NCBI GenBank assembly: GCA_020634335.1
Contig: JACKBY010000007.1
Location: 62,001 to 126,000 of the forward strand
Length of the DNA: 64,000 nt
Source: Promineifilum sp.
Lineage (GTDB): Bacteria; Chloroflexota; Anaerolineae; Promineifilales; Promineifilaceae
Direction of reading: 5' to 3'
The position numbers and the translations under genes are program-made. The notes under the pieces were generated by a model. The model did not search any database and was not told where the DNA came from. It saw only the letters and a program-made list of their open reading frames with translations. The stretch's first letter is position 1, and every line of letters starts with the position of its first letter. Positions 9,314-17,595 of this stretch are shown piece after piece.

Positions 9314-10384
9314 TTATTGAAGGGGAATGATCGGATTAATAATATCCTGCACGATCAAGATAGCCATCAGCGCCAGCAGCACGACCATACCAATGACGTG
9401 AACCATGCCTTCGCGCTCCGGCTCAATGCGACGGCCGCGAATTGCCTCGATCAGCACGAACAGGATACGGCCGCCATCCAGCGCCGGAATAGGCAACAAA
9501 TTCGTCAATCCCAGAGCGACACTAATAAATGAGGCCATTGTCAGCACGGGATAGAGGGTTCGCCCACTGGCGGATGACTCGGCCGCCTCGCCGGCGATCT
9601 GGCTAATGCCGATAATGCTGACGGGCCGCGCCTCGCGCGCCGTGATCTCGCCGTTGATGAGCATGGAAGGAAGTTTGGCGTAAAGAGTCATATATTCCCA
9701 CATAAAGCTCAGCGAACCGGACAAGGCATCGACGGGATTCCGCCGTATTTGCGGCCCCAAACCCAGGGATATGCCCAATGGGCCGTCAGTGGCCGGATCG
9801 TACTCGCCGGGCCGGCGGGGGGTCAGGCTAATCGCCTGTTCCGTGCCGTCCCGAAGGATGACTAATCCAACCTCTGATCCGGCGCGATCTGTTACCGCAT
9901 TGACCAAGGTGCCGCTATTCATCACCATGCGGCCGTCGACCTGGAGAATCACATCACCCGACTGCAAGCCGCCGATGGCCGCGGGTGAACCCGGATTGAC
10001 ATCGGTCACCTGTACCGCCGGCGCGCCCAGCACCAGCGCCAACCAGAAAAAGAGGATGGCGGTGATGAAATTCATGCCCGGTCCCGCGGCCAACACGAAT
10101 AGTCGCGCCCGTTTTGAGGCCGACGCCAGCCCGCCGGGCACGTTGGGATCGTCCTCGCCCGCCGGGCGCACAAACCCGCCCACCGGAATCCAGTTGAGCG
10201 AGTAGATCGTGCCGCCGCGCTCAAACAGCTTGATCGCTCGTGGCGGCAAACCGAAGCCGAATTCCTCGACGCGTATTTTGCTCAGTTTGGCGGCCCAGAA
10301 GTGGCCGAACTCATGAATAATGACAATAGGCGTCAGGATGAGCAGAAAGCCACCCACGGCCCAGAGTAAATTCGAAGTCAACAT
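9314..10384 (-). CDS. rseP: Site-2 protease, RIP metalloprotease RseP-like (M50)
   Basis: 356-residue intramembrane zinc protease. The metal site HEFGH (H24, E25, H28) lies in the first helix, a PDZ domain occupies roughly 115-200 (GGLQSGDVILQVDG), and the second motif NLLPIPALDGGRI near 305-317 supplies the third ligand region. Family members cut membrane-bound anti-sigma factors or signal-peptide remnants; no sigma/anti-sigma pair is nearby, so the substrate is unknown. First gene of a four-gene operon. The start at 10384 lies about 74 nt downstream of a clear promoter. Confidence 0.9.
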   Translation of the reverse strand: MLTSNLLWAVGGFLLILTPIVIIHEFGHFWAAKLSKIRVEEFGFGLPPRAIKLFERGGTIYSLNWIPVGGFVRPAGEDDPNVPGGLASASKRARLFVLAAGPGMNFITAILFFWLALVLGAPAVQVTDVNPGSPAAIGGLQSGDVILQVDGRMVMNSGTLVNAVTDRAGSEVGLVILRDGTEQAISLTPRRPGEYDPATDGPLGISLGLGPQIRRNPVDALSGSLSFMWEYMTLYAKLPSMLINGEITAREARPVSIIGISQIAGEAAESSASGRTLYPVLTMASFISVALGLTNLLPIPALDGGRILFVLIEAIRGRRIEPEREGMVHVIGMVVLLALMAILIVQDIINPIIPLQ

Positions 10385-10464
10385 AGATATACCCGGTCTG
10401 TCTGAATTCCGTCGAGCGAAAAGCCGTATGCGCGAGAGTACAAAAGCGGTCGCGCTCGCTCCTG

Positions 10465-10494
10465 ATTATATGTCTACTAGACGACCGACTGCAA
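10465..10494 (-). promoter_or_regulatory. Promoter of the rseP operon
   Basis: On the minus strand TTGCAG (10494-10489), an 18-nt spacer and a perfect TATAAT (10470-10465) precede rseP by about 80 nt. It is divergent from the glmS promoter. The rest of 10385-10559 shows nothing else recognisable. Confidence 0.6.
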
Positions 10495-10559
10495 GGGAGG
10501 AGTTCCTGATCTAACAGCACTCTAACCCTTGTTCCCACGTCAATTTCACTTATCCTTGC

Positions 10560-10588
10560 TTGACAAGGGAAATGCCTGGGGCTATGCT
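10560..10588 (+). promoter_or_regulatory. Consensus sigma70-type promoter of the glmS transcript
   Basis: A perfect TTGACA at 10560-10565, a 17-nt spacer and TATGCT at 10583-10588. Transcription should start near 10595, about 58 nt before the predicted ribozyme cleavage site and 500 nt before the glmS start codon. Confidence 0.8.
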
Positions 10589-10608
10589 GTGATCCAACAA
10601 TTGAATAC

Positions 10609-10640
10609 GGGGTGGTCTCCTGCTCCGGAGCAACCACCCC
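10609..10640 (+). other. Hairpin in the 5' leader upstream of the ribozyme
   Basis: GGGGTGGT (10609-10616) pairs perfectly with ACCACCCC (10633-10640); between them CTCC/GGAG and the palindrome TGCTCCGGAGCA can extend the structure. No T run follows, so it is not an intrinsic terminator. It would make up most of the short 5' fragment released by ribozyme cleavage. Confidence 0.6.
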
Positions 10641-10651
10641 AGGGGCCGGAC

Positions 10652-10900
10652 AGCGCATGGCCCGGAACATCAGGCGAGCAGTTTCGCCCGTCCGGGTGAC
10701 GAGGTGGAGGTTCCTCGCGGCGACGCGAGGTTAAGCCGACGGTACGGATTTTTAACCGGGATCATGAGACATTCATGGTCGGGTTGGAATTTTCGGAGGT
10801 CGGCGAAAATCGAAAGATCAGCGGATGCCTCCCAGGGTCGACTACACTCTGAGCTTTTGCCCCTTCAACCAGCCGGGAAACAAACAGGTTCGGGAAACCA
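10652..10900 (+). ncRNA. glmS self-cleaving ribozyme (glucosamine-6-phosphate sensor), expanded form
   Basis: Core pieces of the glmS ribozyme appear in the right order upstream of glmS: AGCGC at 10652-10656 (cleavage expected after A10652), the P1 stem CCCGGA/TCCGGG (10661-10666/10691-10696), TGACGAGG (10697-10704), GCGGATGCCTCCC (10821-10833), a hairpin CAGGGT/ACTCTG (10833-10838/10846-10851) and AGCTTTTGC (10852-10860). The family binds glucosamine-6-phosphate as a cofactor and cuts its own mRNA, lowering GlmS synthesis. Between TGACGAGG and GCGGATGCC there is an insertion of about 110 nt with several hairpins, one capped by a GCGA tetraloop (10713-10730). The 3' limit is approximate. Confidence 0.85.
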
Positions 10901-11094
10901 ACCCACAATCCCCCCGGCATGTGGTCAACGAACAACATCAATCCGAAGGGGCGTCCCCGGTCACACCAATTACAGGGAACGCCAACTATGGCATTGCGGA
11001 CGGCCGAGCGCCGAACGATCCCGTTTGCCACGGGCATTGTTCTGTCCGGAGACGGCGGCGAGTGCTGCTTTGCTGCAACCCATGGAGGTTGACC
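10901..11094 (+). other. Leader between the ribozyme and the glmS start codon
   Basis: This stretch carries no gene I can support. It ends with the glmS ribosome site GGAGG (11084-11088), 6 nt before the ATG. A short out-of-frame ATG at 11082 overlaps that ribosome site. The stretch is the part of the mRNA left with glmS after cleavage. Confidence 0.5.
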
Positions 11095-12939
11095 ATGTGT
11101 GGTATTGTCGGTTACATTGGGCCGCGACAGGCCCCTCACGTTGTGCTGCAAGGGTTGAAGCGTCTCGAATATCGAGGTTACGACTCCGCGGGCATCGCGG
11201 CGCTGAACGGGAATGGCCGCATCGACATTCGTCGCGACGTCGGCAAATTGTCCAATCTCGAGGCACTCCTCTCATCATCACCGCTGGCGGGGCATAGCGC
11301 TATCGGCCACACACGCTGGGCCACCCACGGTGCGCCAACCCAGCGCAACGCGCATCCTCACCTGAGCATGAACGGCAGTGTAGTCGTTGTTCACAATGGT
11401 ATCGTCGAGAATTTCAAGGAATTGCGCGAAGAACTGGCCGCCGAGGGTGTCGTTTTCCAGTCGGATACCGACACAGAGGTAATCGTGCAATTGGCCGAGC
11501 GATATATGGCCGGGGGTTTGCCCCTGGAAGAAGCAGCCCGCCTGACTCTGATTCAACTGAACGGGGCCAATGCCGTCGTGATGATGGCCGTCAGTCAGCC
11601 GGATCGGCTGGTCTGCGCGCGCGTGGGGAATGCGGGAGGCCTGACGCTGGGCATCGGCGAGGGAGAGATGTTCATCGCCTCCGATATCCCAGCCATCCTG
11701 GAATACACCCGCCGCATGATCTTTCTGGAGAGCCGAGAGATGGCGACCATCACCCGCGAAGGGTACGCGATCCATGATCTGGACGGCCAGCCGGTGGCCG
11801 CCGAAATACACCACATCGCCTGGGATCCCGTCAGCGCAGTCAAGGGCGAGTATAAGCATTTCATGCTGAAGGAAATATTCGACCAGCCGCGGGCACTCAT
11901 CGATACCTTGGGCGGTCGAATCGACTTCGAAACCGGGGCTGTCCGTCTACCGGAGATGAATCTGACATCCGAGACGGTGGCACAGATCAACAAGCTGTTC
12001 ATCATCGCCTGCGGCACCAGTTATTATGCCGGTCTCGTCGGCAAATACTTGATCGAGACGCTGGCCCGGCTGCCGGTGGAGGTTGAATACGCGTCGGAGT
12101 TTCGCTACTACGATCCTGTCATCGACGAACGAACGGCCGTCTTGTCGATTACTCAAAGCGGCGAAACGGCCGACACTCTGGCCGCGGTCGAACAGGCGCG
12201 CGAGCAGGGCGCCATCTTGTGGACAATCGTCAATGCCATCGGCAGCCAAGCGATGCGATCGGCCGATGGGGCCATCCCGATGCATGCCGGGCCGGAGATT
12301 GGTGTAGCCAGCACCAAGGCCTTCACCACCTCTATCGTCGATCTTTACCTGCTGGCCTGCACCCTAGGCGCGATGCGCCGTGTTCTGTCGCTGGATCGCC
12401 AACAACAGTTGGGTGAAGATGTGGCCCGCCTGCCGTCACTCGTAGGGCAGGTGCTGGAGCATGACGCCGAGTATCGAGCGCTGGCAGAGCGATTCCATAA
12501 AGCGCAAAACTTTCTGTTTCTGGGTCGCGGCATCAACTACCCCATCGCCATGGAAGGGGCGCTCAAACTGAAAGAGATCAGTTACATTCATGCCGAAGGC
12601 TATCCGGCGGGCGAAATGAAGCACGGGCCGATAGCCCTGATCGACGAGTCCATGCCTGTGCTGGCCATCGTTACCAAGGATGCCCTGTACGACAAGATGA
12701 TCAGCCAGGTGCAGCAGGCCAAGGCGCGTGGCGGGGTGGTCATTGCCTTGGCGACCCAAGGGGACGAGTTGATACGACAGGAAGCGGACTACGTCATCTA
12801 CGTGCCGGCCGCTCCCCCGCTACTGGCCCCCGTCGTCAATGTGATCCCGCTGCAATTGTTGAGTTACCACATCGCGGTGCGGCGTGGAGCCGACGTCGAT
12901 CAGCCTCGCAACCTGGCCAAAAGCGTGACGGTAGAGTAG
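11095..12939 (+). CDS. glmS: Glutamine--fructose-6-phosphate aminotransferase
   Basis: 614-residue enzyme that makes glucosamine-6-phosphate for peptidoglycan precursors. The start is fixed at 11095 by the invariant MCGIVGYIG: Cys2 becomes the N-terminal nucleophile of the glutaminase domain (2-~240). GGAGG at 11084-11088 is the ribosome site. Two SIS domains follow (about 285-420 and 455-600), with SQSGETADT and the C-terminal PRNLAKSVTVE closing the active site. The frame stays open upstream to 10825, but that part is the leader RNA. Regulation by the leader ribozyme is strongly implied. Confidence 0.97.
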   Translation: MCGIVGYIGPRQAPHVVLQGLKRLEYRGYDSAGIAALNGNGRIDIRRDVGKLSNLEALLSSSPLAGHSAIGHTRWATHGAPTQRNAHPHLSMNGSVVVVHNGIVENFKELREELAAEGVVFQSDTDTEVIVQLAERYMAGGLPLEEAARLTLIQLNGANAVVMMAVSQPDRLVCARVGNAGGLTLGIGEGEMFIASDIPAILEYTRRMIFLESREMATITREGYAIHDLDGQPVAAEIHHIAWDPVSAVKGEYKHFMLKEIFDQPRALIDTLGGRIDFETGAVRLPEMNLTSETVAQINKLFIIACGTSYYAGLVGKYLIETLARLPVEVEYASEFRYYDPVIDERTAVLSITQSGETADTLAAVEQAREQGAILWTIVNAIGSQAMRSADGAIPMHAGPEIGVASTKAFTTSIVDLYLLACTLGAMRRVLSLDRQQQLGEDVARLPSLVGQVLEHDAEYRALAERFHKAQNFLFLGRGINYPIAMEGALKLKEISYIHAEGYPAGEMKHGPIALIDESMPVLAIVTKDALYDKMISQVQQAKARGGVVIALATQGDELIRQEADYVIYVPAAPPLLAPVVNVIPLQLLSYHIAVRRGADVDQPRNLAKSVTVE

Positions 12940-12961
12940 AAGCCGGGCAGAAAGTAAACAG

Positions 12962-12993
12962 GGCCGGAGCCATGCTATTGCATGGTCCCGGCC
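12962..12993. terminator. Stem-loop after glmS, possible terminator
   Basis: GGCCGGAGCCATGC (12962-12975) and GCATGGTCCCGGCC (12980-12993) pair with only two mismatches around a TATT loop. It lies between convergent glmS and the PHP gene. There is no clear T run, so termination strength is uncertain. Confidence 0.5.
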
Positions 12994-13018
12994 GTATAAG
13001 TTTGGTTCGATTCTTCGG

Positions 13019-13819
13019 CTACGCTAGGGAAAGCGCCGACTGCAACGTGGCCGGTTGCAGGCCGGCCTCGCTCAGAGCCAAGCGTGCCTGCTCCAGATTC
13101 GCGCCGATTTGGCTCGCGCGGTGGGCATCTGAGTTGACGACCACCCGTCGGCCGCCCTCTTCATGGTACCACTGCAACATCGTAACCAGCGCCGACCGCC
13201 AGCCGGGGTTCAAATTCAGTAGCTTGGTGTTAAGTTCCAGCGCCAAACCGCGCCAGGCGATGGTCGCTAGCGTGTCGCGGATGATACTCTCCAGACTCTG
13301 TGGCCGAAAAGCCGCACCCAGGAGTGTGCCGCGCCACAAGATCCGATCAAAATGGGCAATCACGTCTATATTTGACGATTCGGCGGCCATATGACCAACC
13401 GCGCTAAAGTAGTCGGCATAAACATCCAGCGGCTCGCGCCCGGCGAAACAGGACGCATCGTGAATGTTTTCACCGTATAGCCAATGCAGAGAGGCCAGGC
13501 GCACGTCGAAGGGGTAGCGGCCGACCAATTCACGGGCCTGGGCTTGAAACTCATGCGGGTTGCCAAGTTCGACACCGCTGTAAAGGGTTAGTCCACGAGG
13601 GCCAAATTCGCTCCGGAGGCGATTGATCTCCTCGAAATAGTCATCGAAGGCCGGCGCGCCGGCATGCCATTGGGGATGCCACTCGGCATGTTCGGTAATG
13701 GCGATCTCCGTCAGACCCAGCGCCAAAGCTCGCCAACATAGAGTCTCAATAGTATCCTGTCCATCCACGCTAAAGGTCGAATGCATGTGATAGTCAGTCT
13801 TAATTTCTTGCGCGTTCAT
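13019..13819 (-). CDS. PHP-domain phosphoesterase, histidinol-phosphatase-like
   Basis: 266-residue metal-dependent phosphoesterase. The N-terminal DYHMHSTFSVDG places H11, H13 and D19 at the PHP metal site, followed by ITEHAEW (about 43) and later conserved His/Asp of the (beta/alpha)7 barrel, including VVNSDAH near 228. The nearest family is HisK-type histidinol-phosphate phosphatase, but no other histidine-biosynthesis gene is nearby and many PHP proteins act on other phosphates. Monocistronic on the minus strand, with a -10 box 8 nt before the ATG. Confidence 0.82.
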   Translation of the reverse strand: MNAQEIKTDYHMHSTFSVDGQDTIETLCWRALALGLTEIAITEHAEWHPQWHAGAPAFDDYFEEINRLRSEFGPRGLTLYSGVELGNPHEFQAQARELVGRYPFDVRLASLHWLYGENIHDASCFAGREPLDVYADYFSAVGHMAAESSNIDVIAHFDRILWRGTLLGAAFRPQSLESIIRDTLATIAWRGLALELNTKLLNLNPGWRSALVTMLQWYHEEGGRRVVVNSDAHRASQIGANLEQARLALSEAGLQPATLQSALSLA

Positions 13820-13827
13820 ATAGCCTG

Positions 13828-13856
13828 ATTAGACCGAAACCGGGCTACGAAGTCAA
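13828..13856 (-). promoter_or_regulatory. Promoter of the PHP gene, apparently leaderless
   Basis: On the minus strand TTGACT (13856-13851), a 17-nt spacer and TCTAAT (13833-13828) end 8 nt before the ATG at 13819. Transcription would start within 1-3 nt of the start codon. Confidence 0.55.
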
Positions 13857-13895
13857 TCGGTTTTTGTTAACAATCTGTAAAGAGTCGATTAAACG

Positions 13896-13936
13896 CCGGT
13901 CAGTAGTAGAATAAGGTCAACCCGCGGACTGACCGG
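13896..13936. repeat. 9-bp inverted repeat upstream of the SDR promoter
   Basis: CCGGTCAGT (13896-13904) and ACTGACCGG (13928-13936) are perfect inverted arms separated by 23 nt. The right arm ends 11 nt before the -35 box of the SDR promoter. It may be a binding site for a regulator or simply a structured DNA element. Confidence 0.5.
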
Positions 13937-13947
13937 ATAGACGATCT

Positions 13948-13976
13948 TTGAATCAGTTCGCTCGTCCGCTTATAAT
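13948..13976 (+). promoter_or_regulatory. Promoter of the SDR gene
   Basis: TTGAAT (13948-13953), a 17-nt spacer and a perfect TATAAT (13971-13976) lie 34 nt before the ATG at 14011, leaving room for the GGGAGGG ribosome site. Confidence 0.65.
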
Positions 13977-14010
13977 CACCTCATCATTTCATCACTTCCC
14001 GGGAGGGAGC

Positions 14011-14829
14011 ATGACCACCTTCGACGGCAAAAACGTTTTGATCACCGGCAGCGCGAGCGGCATCGGCCGCCTGATGGCCCAAAAACTCGCCACGCGAGGG
14101 GCCAACGTCATCCTGTGGGATCTCAATCTGGCCGGGCTCGAGTCGCTCAGCGATCAATTGGCGCGTTGGGGGTATCAGGCAACGGCCTATCACCAGTGCG
14201 ATCTGAGCGACCGCGAAGAGATTCGGGAAACGGCTCAGCGCGTGCTGGCCGAACAAGGGCCGGTCGATATTCTAATCAACAATGCCGGGATCGTGTCCGG
14301 CAAGCCGTTGCTGGAATTATCGGATGAGGCCATCGAACGCACATTTGACGTGAATGCATTGTCTCTATTTTGGACGACTCGCGCCTTCCTGCCCGCCATG
14401 GTGGCCAAAAATCAGGGTCATGTGGTGACGATTTCGTCGGCCGGCGGCCTCATCGGCGTGCCCAAAATGACGGACTACAGCGCCAGCAAGTTTGCCGCCA
14501 TCGGTTTCGACGAATCCCTGCGGGTCGAATTGAAGCGTCTGGGAGTTAGCGGTATTCGCACGACAATCGTTTGTCCCTACTACATCAATACCGGTATGTT
14601 CAAAGGCGTCAAGACTCGCGTACCCTGGCTCCTGCCCATCATGGAGCCCGAAGACGTCGTCAACAAAATCATCCATGCGATTGAGAAGGATAAACAGCGC
14701 CTCATTATGCCGCCCTTCGCGCAGGTAATTTTCCCTGGCCGAATGCTGCCGTTGCCCTGGTTCGACCGCCTGGCCGAATTCTTTGGTATCAATTCCTCGA
14801 TGGACGATTTCGAGGGACGGGGTGAATGA
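14011..14829 (+). CDS. Short-chain dehydrogenase/reductase (SDR)
   Basis: 272-residue NAD(P)-dependent oxidoreductase with a Rossmann fold. Visible motifs are the dinucleotide loop TGSASGIG (12-19), NNAG (90-93), N115, the catalytic Ser at 142-143 (ISSAGG), and Y156/K160 in YSASK. The overall pattern resembles the retinol/17-beta-hydroxysteroid dehydrogenase-like SDRs (16C type), with a hydrophobic C-terminal region; the substrate cannot be told. The start at 14011 has GGGAGGG just upstream; an upstream in-frame ATG at 13948 overlaps the promoter and is rejected. Confidence 0.88.
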   Translation: MTTFDGKNVLITGSASGIGRLMAQKLATRGANVILWDLNLAGLESLSDQLARWGYQATAYHQCDLSDREEIRETAQRVLAEQGPVDILINNAGIVSGKPLLELSDEAIERTFDVNALSLFWTTRAFLPAMVAKNQGHVVTISSAGGLIGVPKMTDYSASKFAAIGFDESLRVELKRLGVSGIRTTIVCPYYINTGMFKGVKTRVPWLLPIMEPEDVVNKIIHAIEKDKQRLIMPPFAQVIFPGRMLPLPWFDRLAEFFGINSSMDDFEGRGE

Positions 14830-14856
14830 GGTCAGCCACGGCATGAGGACGACCGG

Positions 14857-16686
14857 ATGACACTCAAGTTGGAAAGCCTCGTTCTCTATAAAAGCCGCCC
14901 GGCCATCGTGCGCCAGTTGACTGATAAAAAACTGACCATCGAATTTGCCGATGAGAGTCGTACCAGTGTTCGGCCGAAGGATGTTACCCTGCTGCATCCC
15001 GGCCCCAGTCCTCACCCGCGACAACTCAAAATCCCCATCGGAGACCCGCAAACAGCATGGGAGCTGCTTGCCGGGAGCGAAACTACCCTGGCGGAATTAT
15101 CCGCCCTGGCTTTCGGCGAGTACACGCCGGCCGCGGCCTGGACAACGTGGCAATTAGTAACCGAAGGGACCTACTTCGACGGCACCCCGGAGGCGGTCAT
15201 CGCCCACTCGCCGGGCAAGGTTGAGGAAATTGTGGCCGCGCGGGAGCTGAAAGCGGCGGAAGAACGCGAGTGGAGCGACTTTGTCGCTCGGGTGGCGAAG
15301 GGCAGTTATGCCCTTGATGATGAAAGGTACCTCGTCGACGTTATCGCGCTGGCGCTCGGCCGCGTAGACAGCAGCCGGACGCTCCGCCAATTTGGCCGGC
15401 CACAGACGCCGGAGGCCGCGCACCAGTTGCTGTTGGAGATCGGTCGTTGGCTCCCAGCCGACAACCCCTACCCGGCGCGGGCTGGCATCATCACTGGGCA
15501 GCCGAACGTCGCAGTCGATCCGTTGGTCGACGAGCCTCGCCGTGATTTGACCCACCTGCGCGCCTTGGCAATTGACGATGAGGGAAGCAATGATCCCGAT
15601 GACGCCGTCAGCCTGGATGGCGAACGGTTATGGGTCCACGTCGCCGACGTGGCGGCGATGGTACGCGCCGATAGCCCTGCCGACGAGGAAGCGCGCGGCC
15701 GCGCGGCTAATCTGTATCTTCCGGAAGGCATCGTGCGGATGTTGCCCGACGAGTTAACTGACAAGCTGGCGCTGGGTTTGCAACCACTGTCGCCCGCGCT
15801 TTCCTTTGCTCTGGCTCCCCACGCCGACGGCGATTTCACACTGCTGGAGATCGTGCCCAGTTGGGTGCGCGTGGAGCGAACCACCTACGAAGCGGTGGAA
15901 ACCCAGCTACAGACATCGCCTTATCGCGAACTACTGGCCATCGCCGACAGTCGTCGTGCTCGCCGGCTGGCAGGAGGCGCGGTCGAGATCGAACTGCCGG
16001 AAGTCAAAATCAAAGCCGCCGTAGACGGAACAGTAAGCATCAAGTCCCTGCCGCCTTTGCGCAGCCGAACCCTGGTGCGCGAGGCAATGCTCGTGGTCGG
16101 GGAAGCAACCGGGCGTCTGGCACAGGCCCATGACATCCCAATGGCTTACACAGCCCAGGACGCCCCGTTCGACAGCAATTCGCCCGCAGACCTGACAAAC
16201 GCCAGCCCATCCGTCATGTGGGCCAAGCGCCGGCAAATGCAGCGTAGCCGCCCCACGACGACGCCCGGCCGTCACACCGGCCTTGGTCTTGATATCTACG
16301 TCCAGGTTACCAGTCCGTTGCGGCGCTATCTCGATCTGCTCGCCCATCAACAACTGCGTGCTTACCTGCGGGGCGAGCCGCCGCTCGACAAGGCTGCCGT
16401 CACGTTAAGGATCGGGCTGACCGACGCCGTTGCCGGGGCCGTGCGCGCCACTGAGCGCTTGTCCAATCAGCATTGGACGCTGGCCTACTTGATGCAACAT
16501 TCGGACTGGCAAGGAGAAGGGGTTGTTGTGGAAAATAAGCCAGGTCGCGACATCGTGCTCATCCCTGACCTGGCTTGGGAAACCGAAATCTATCACCGTC
16601 CGGCACGTCCGCTCGATAGCACCATCACGCTCGCCGTTGAGAGCATCGATCTGGCCCACAGAACTGCCAGATTCAAGGTGCTATAG
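14857..16686 (+). CDS. RNB-domain 3'-5' exoribonuclease (RNase II/R family)
   Basis: 609-residue hydrolytic exoribonuclease. An N-terminal SH3/OB-like region (1-~80) and a helical linker lead to the RNB catalytic domain (about 230-530), with the acidic metal cluster in DDEGSNDPDDAV and the downstream TSPLRRYLDLLAHQQL signature. The C-terminal S1-like domain is short, so the size is closer to RNase II and to the organellar/cyanobacterial type than to full RNase R. It starts 27 nt after the SDR gene, so the two may share a transcript. I assign the family with confidence, the exact substrate preference not. Confidence 0.88.
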   Translation: MTLKLESLVLYKSRPAIVRQLTDKKLTIEFADESRTSVRPKDVTLLHPGPSPHPRQLKIPIGDPQTAWELLAGSETTLAELSALAFGEYTPAAAWTTWQLVTEGTYFDGTPEAVIAHSPGKVEEIVAARELKAAEEREWSDFVARVAKGSYALDDERYLVDVIALALGRVDSSRTLRQFGRPQTPEAAHQLLLEIGRWLPADNPYPARAGIITGQPNVAVDPLVDEPRRDLTHLRALAIDDEGSNDPDDAVSLDGERLWVHVADVAAMVRADSPADEEARGRAANLYLPEGIVRMLPDELTDKLALGLQPLSPALSFALAPHADGDFTLLEIVPSWVRVERTTYEAVETQLQTSPYRELLAIADSRRARRLAGGAVEIELPEVKIKAAVDGTVSIKSLPPLRSRTLVREAMLVVGEATGRLAQAHDIPMAYTAQDAPFDSNSPADLTNASPSVMWAKRRQMQRSRPTTTPGRHTGLGLDIYVQVTSPLRRYLDLLAHQQLRAYLRGEPPLDKAAVTLRIGLTDAVAGAVRATERLSNQHWTLAYLMQHSDWQGEGVVVENKPGRDIVLIPDLAWETEIYHRPARPLDSTITLAVESIDLAHRTARFKVL

Positions 16687-16692
16687 AAAAGA

Positions 16693-16729
16693 GGGGCAAG
16701 ACACGATATTGTTTATCATGTCTCGCCCC
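16693..16729. terminator. Stem-loop terminator between convergent RNase and ABC permease genes
   Basis: GGGGCAAGACACGAT (16693-16707) pairs with ATCATGTCTCGCCCC (16715-16729) except for two A/C mismatches, around ATTGTTT. Both flanking genes end within 20 nt, so it can serve either strand. Confidence 0.6.
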
Positions 16730-16744
16730 CAATCGCTTCTCGGA

Positions 16745-17566
16745 CTATTTTCGTTTTGTCCTCACGCGAAGCGCATAAACTGCCAGTGCGTACATGGCAA
16801 TCGCCAGGATAAGGCAGGCACCGATACCTTGCCAGAGGGCCGTCATGTCCCAGCCGCTGTTGAGCAAAGAGCGCATCGCCTCGAGCACGTAGGTGATGGG
16901 ATTCAATTTGGCCGCTACCTTCAGCCAGCCGCTCAACAGTTCCAACGGGACAAAGCTGGCCGTCAGAAATGTCAGCGGAAAGAACAGGAAGCTGGCTGCT
17001 TGTGTCACGGCGGCATTGCCGCTGCCCAACGCGGCCGACACGGTAAAACCGGCGAAGCCGCTCCCCAGTAAAACCGCCAGTCCAATGACCGCCAGCAGAC
17101 CGGCCATTCCGGTAGCCGATTGCAAACCCATCAGCAAGCCCACTACGATCACGAACACCGCTTGCAGGCCCAGAATAAAGCCCCCCGCCACAATAGGGCC
17201 CAGTAGAAGCGCGGTGCGACTGGCGGGCGTCAACAGTAATTTATCAAAGTAACCGCTCTCGATGTCGCGCACCAGGTTCTGGGCCGCCAGGCTGGAACCG
17301 GATAGAGCCGAACTGACGAGGGAAAGCGGCAGGATAAAGCCGAGATAGCTGTTGCCGCTTAGGCCCGGCAAAAATGCGGCCGCTTCGCCCAGCGTCGAAT
17401 CGTAGATGACCAGAAAAAAGACACTTATGATAAGCGGTGGAAGCAACGCTTGAGGCGTACGGAAGATGACCGTCAAGTTTCGTCGGGTGATCATCGCGAT
17501 CTGTGTTGCCAAACCGGCTTCGCCGGCAGAATATCGGCCTGTCATGGGTGCAGCAATTTGTGCCAT
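16745..17566 (-). CDS. ABC-2 type transporter permease
   Basis: 273-residue membrane subunit of an ABC exporter. Six hydrophobic helices are visible, with the amphipathic N-terminus TRRNLTVIFRTPQALLPP typical of DrrB-like ABC-2 permeases, and the pattern of a polytopic exporter ending at ALRVRTKRK. It lies 29 nt downstream of its ATPase gene, so the pair forms one transporter. Substrate unknown; relatives export drugs, lipids or glycans. Confidence 0.87.
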   Translation of the reverse strand: MAQIAAPMTGRYSAGEAGLATQIAMITRRNLTVIFRTPQALLPPLIISVFFLVIYDSTLGEAAAFLPGLSGNSYLGFILPLSLVSSALSGSSLAAQNLVRDIESGYFDKLLLTPASRTALLLGPIVAGGFILGLQAVFVIVVGLLMGLQSATGMAGLLAVIGLAVLLGSGFAGFTVSAALGSGNAAVTQAASFLFFPLTFLTASFVPLELLSGWLKVAAKLNPITYVLEAMRSLLNSGWDMTALWQGIGACLILAIAMYALAVYALRVRTKRK

Positions 17567-17595
17567 AGTATTTTCCTCTATCGAGCTAAATTGAA

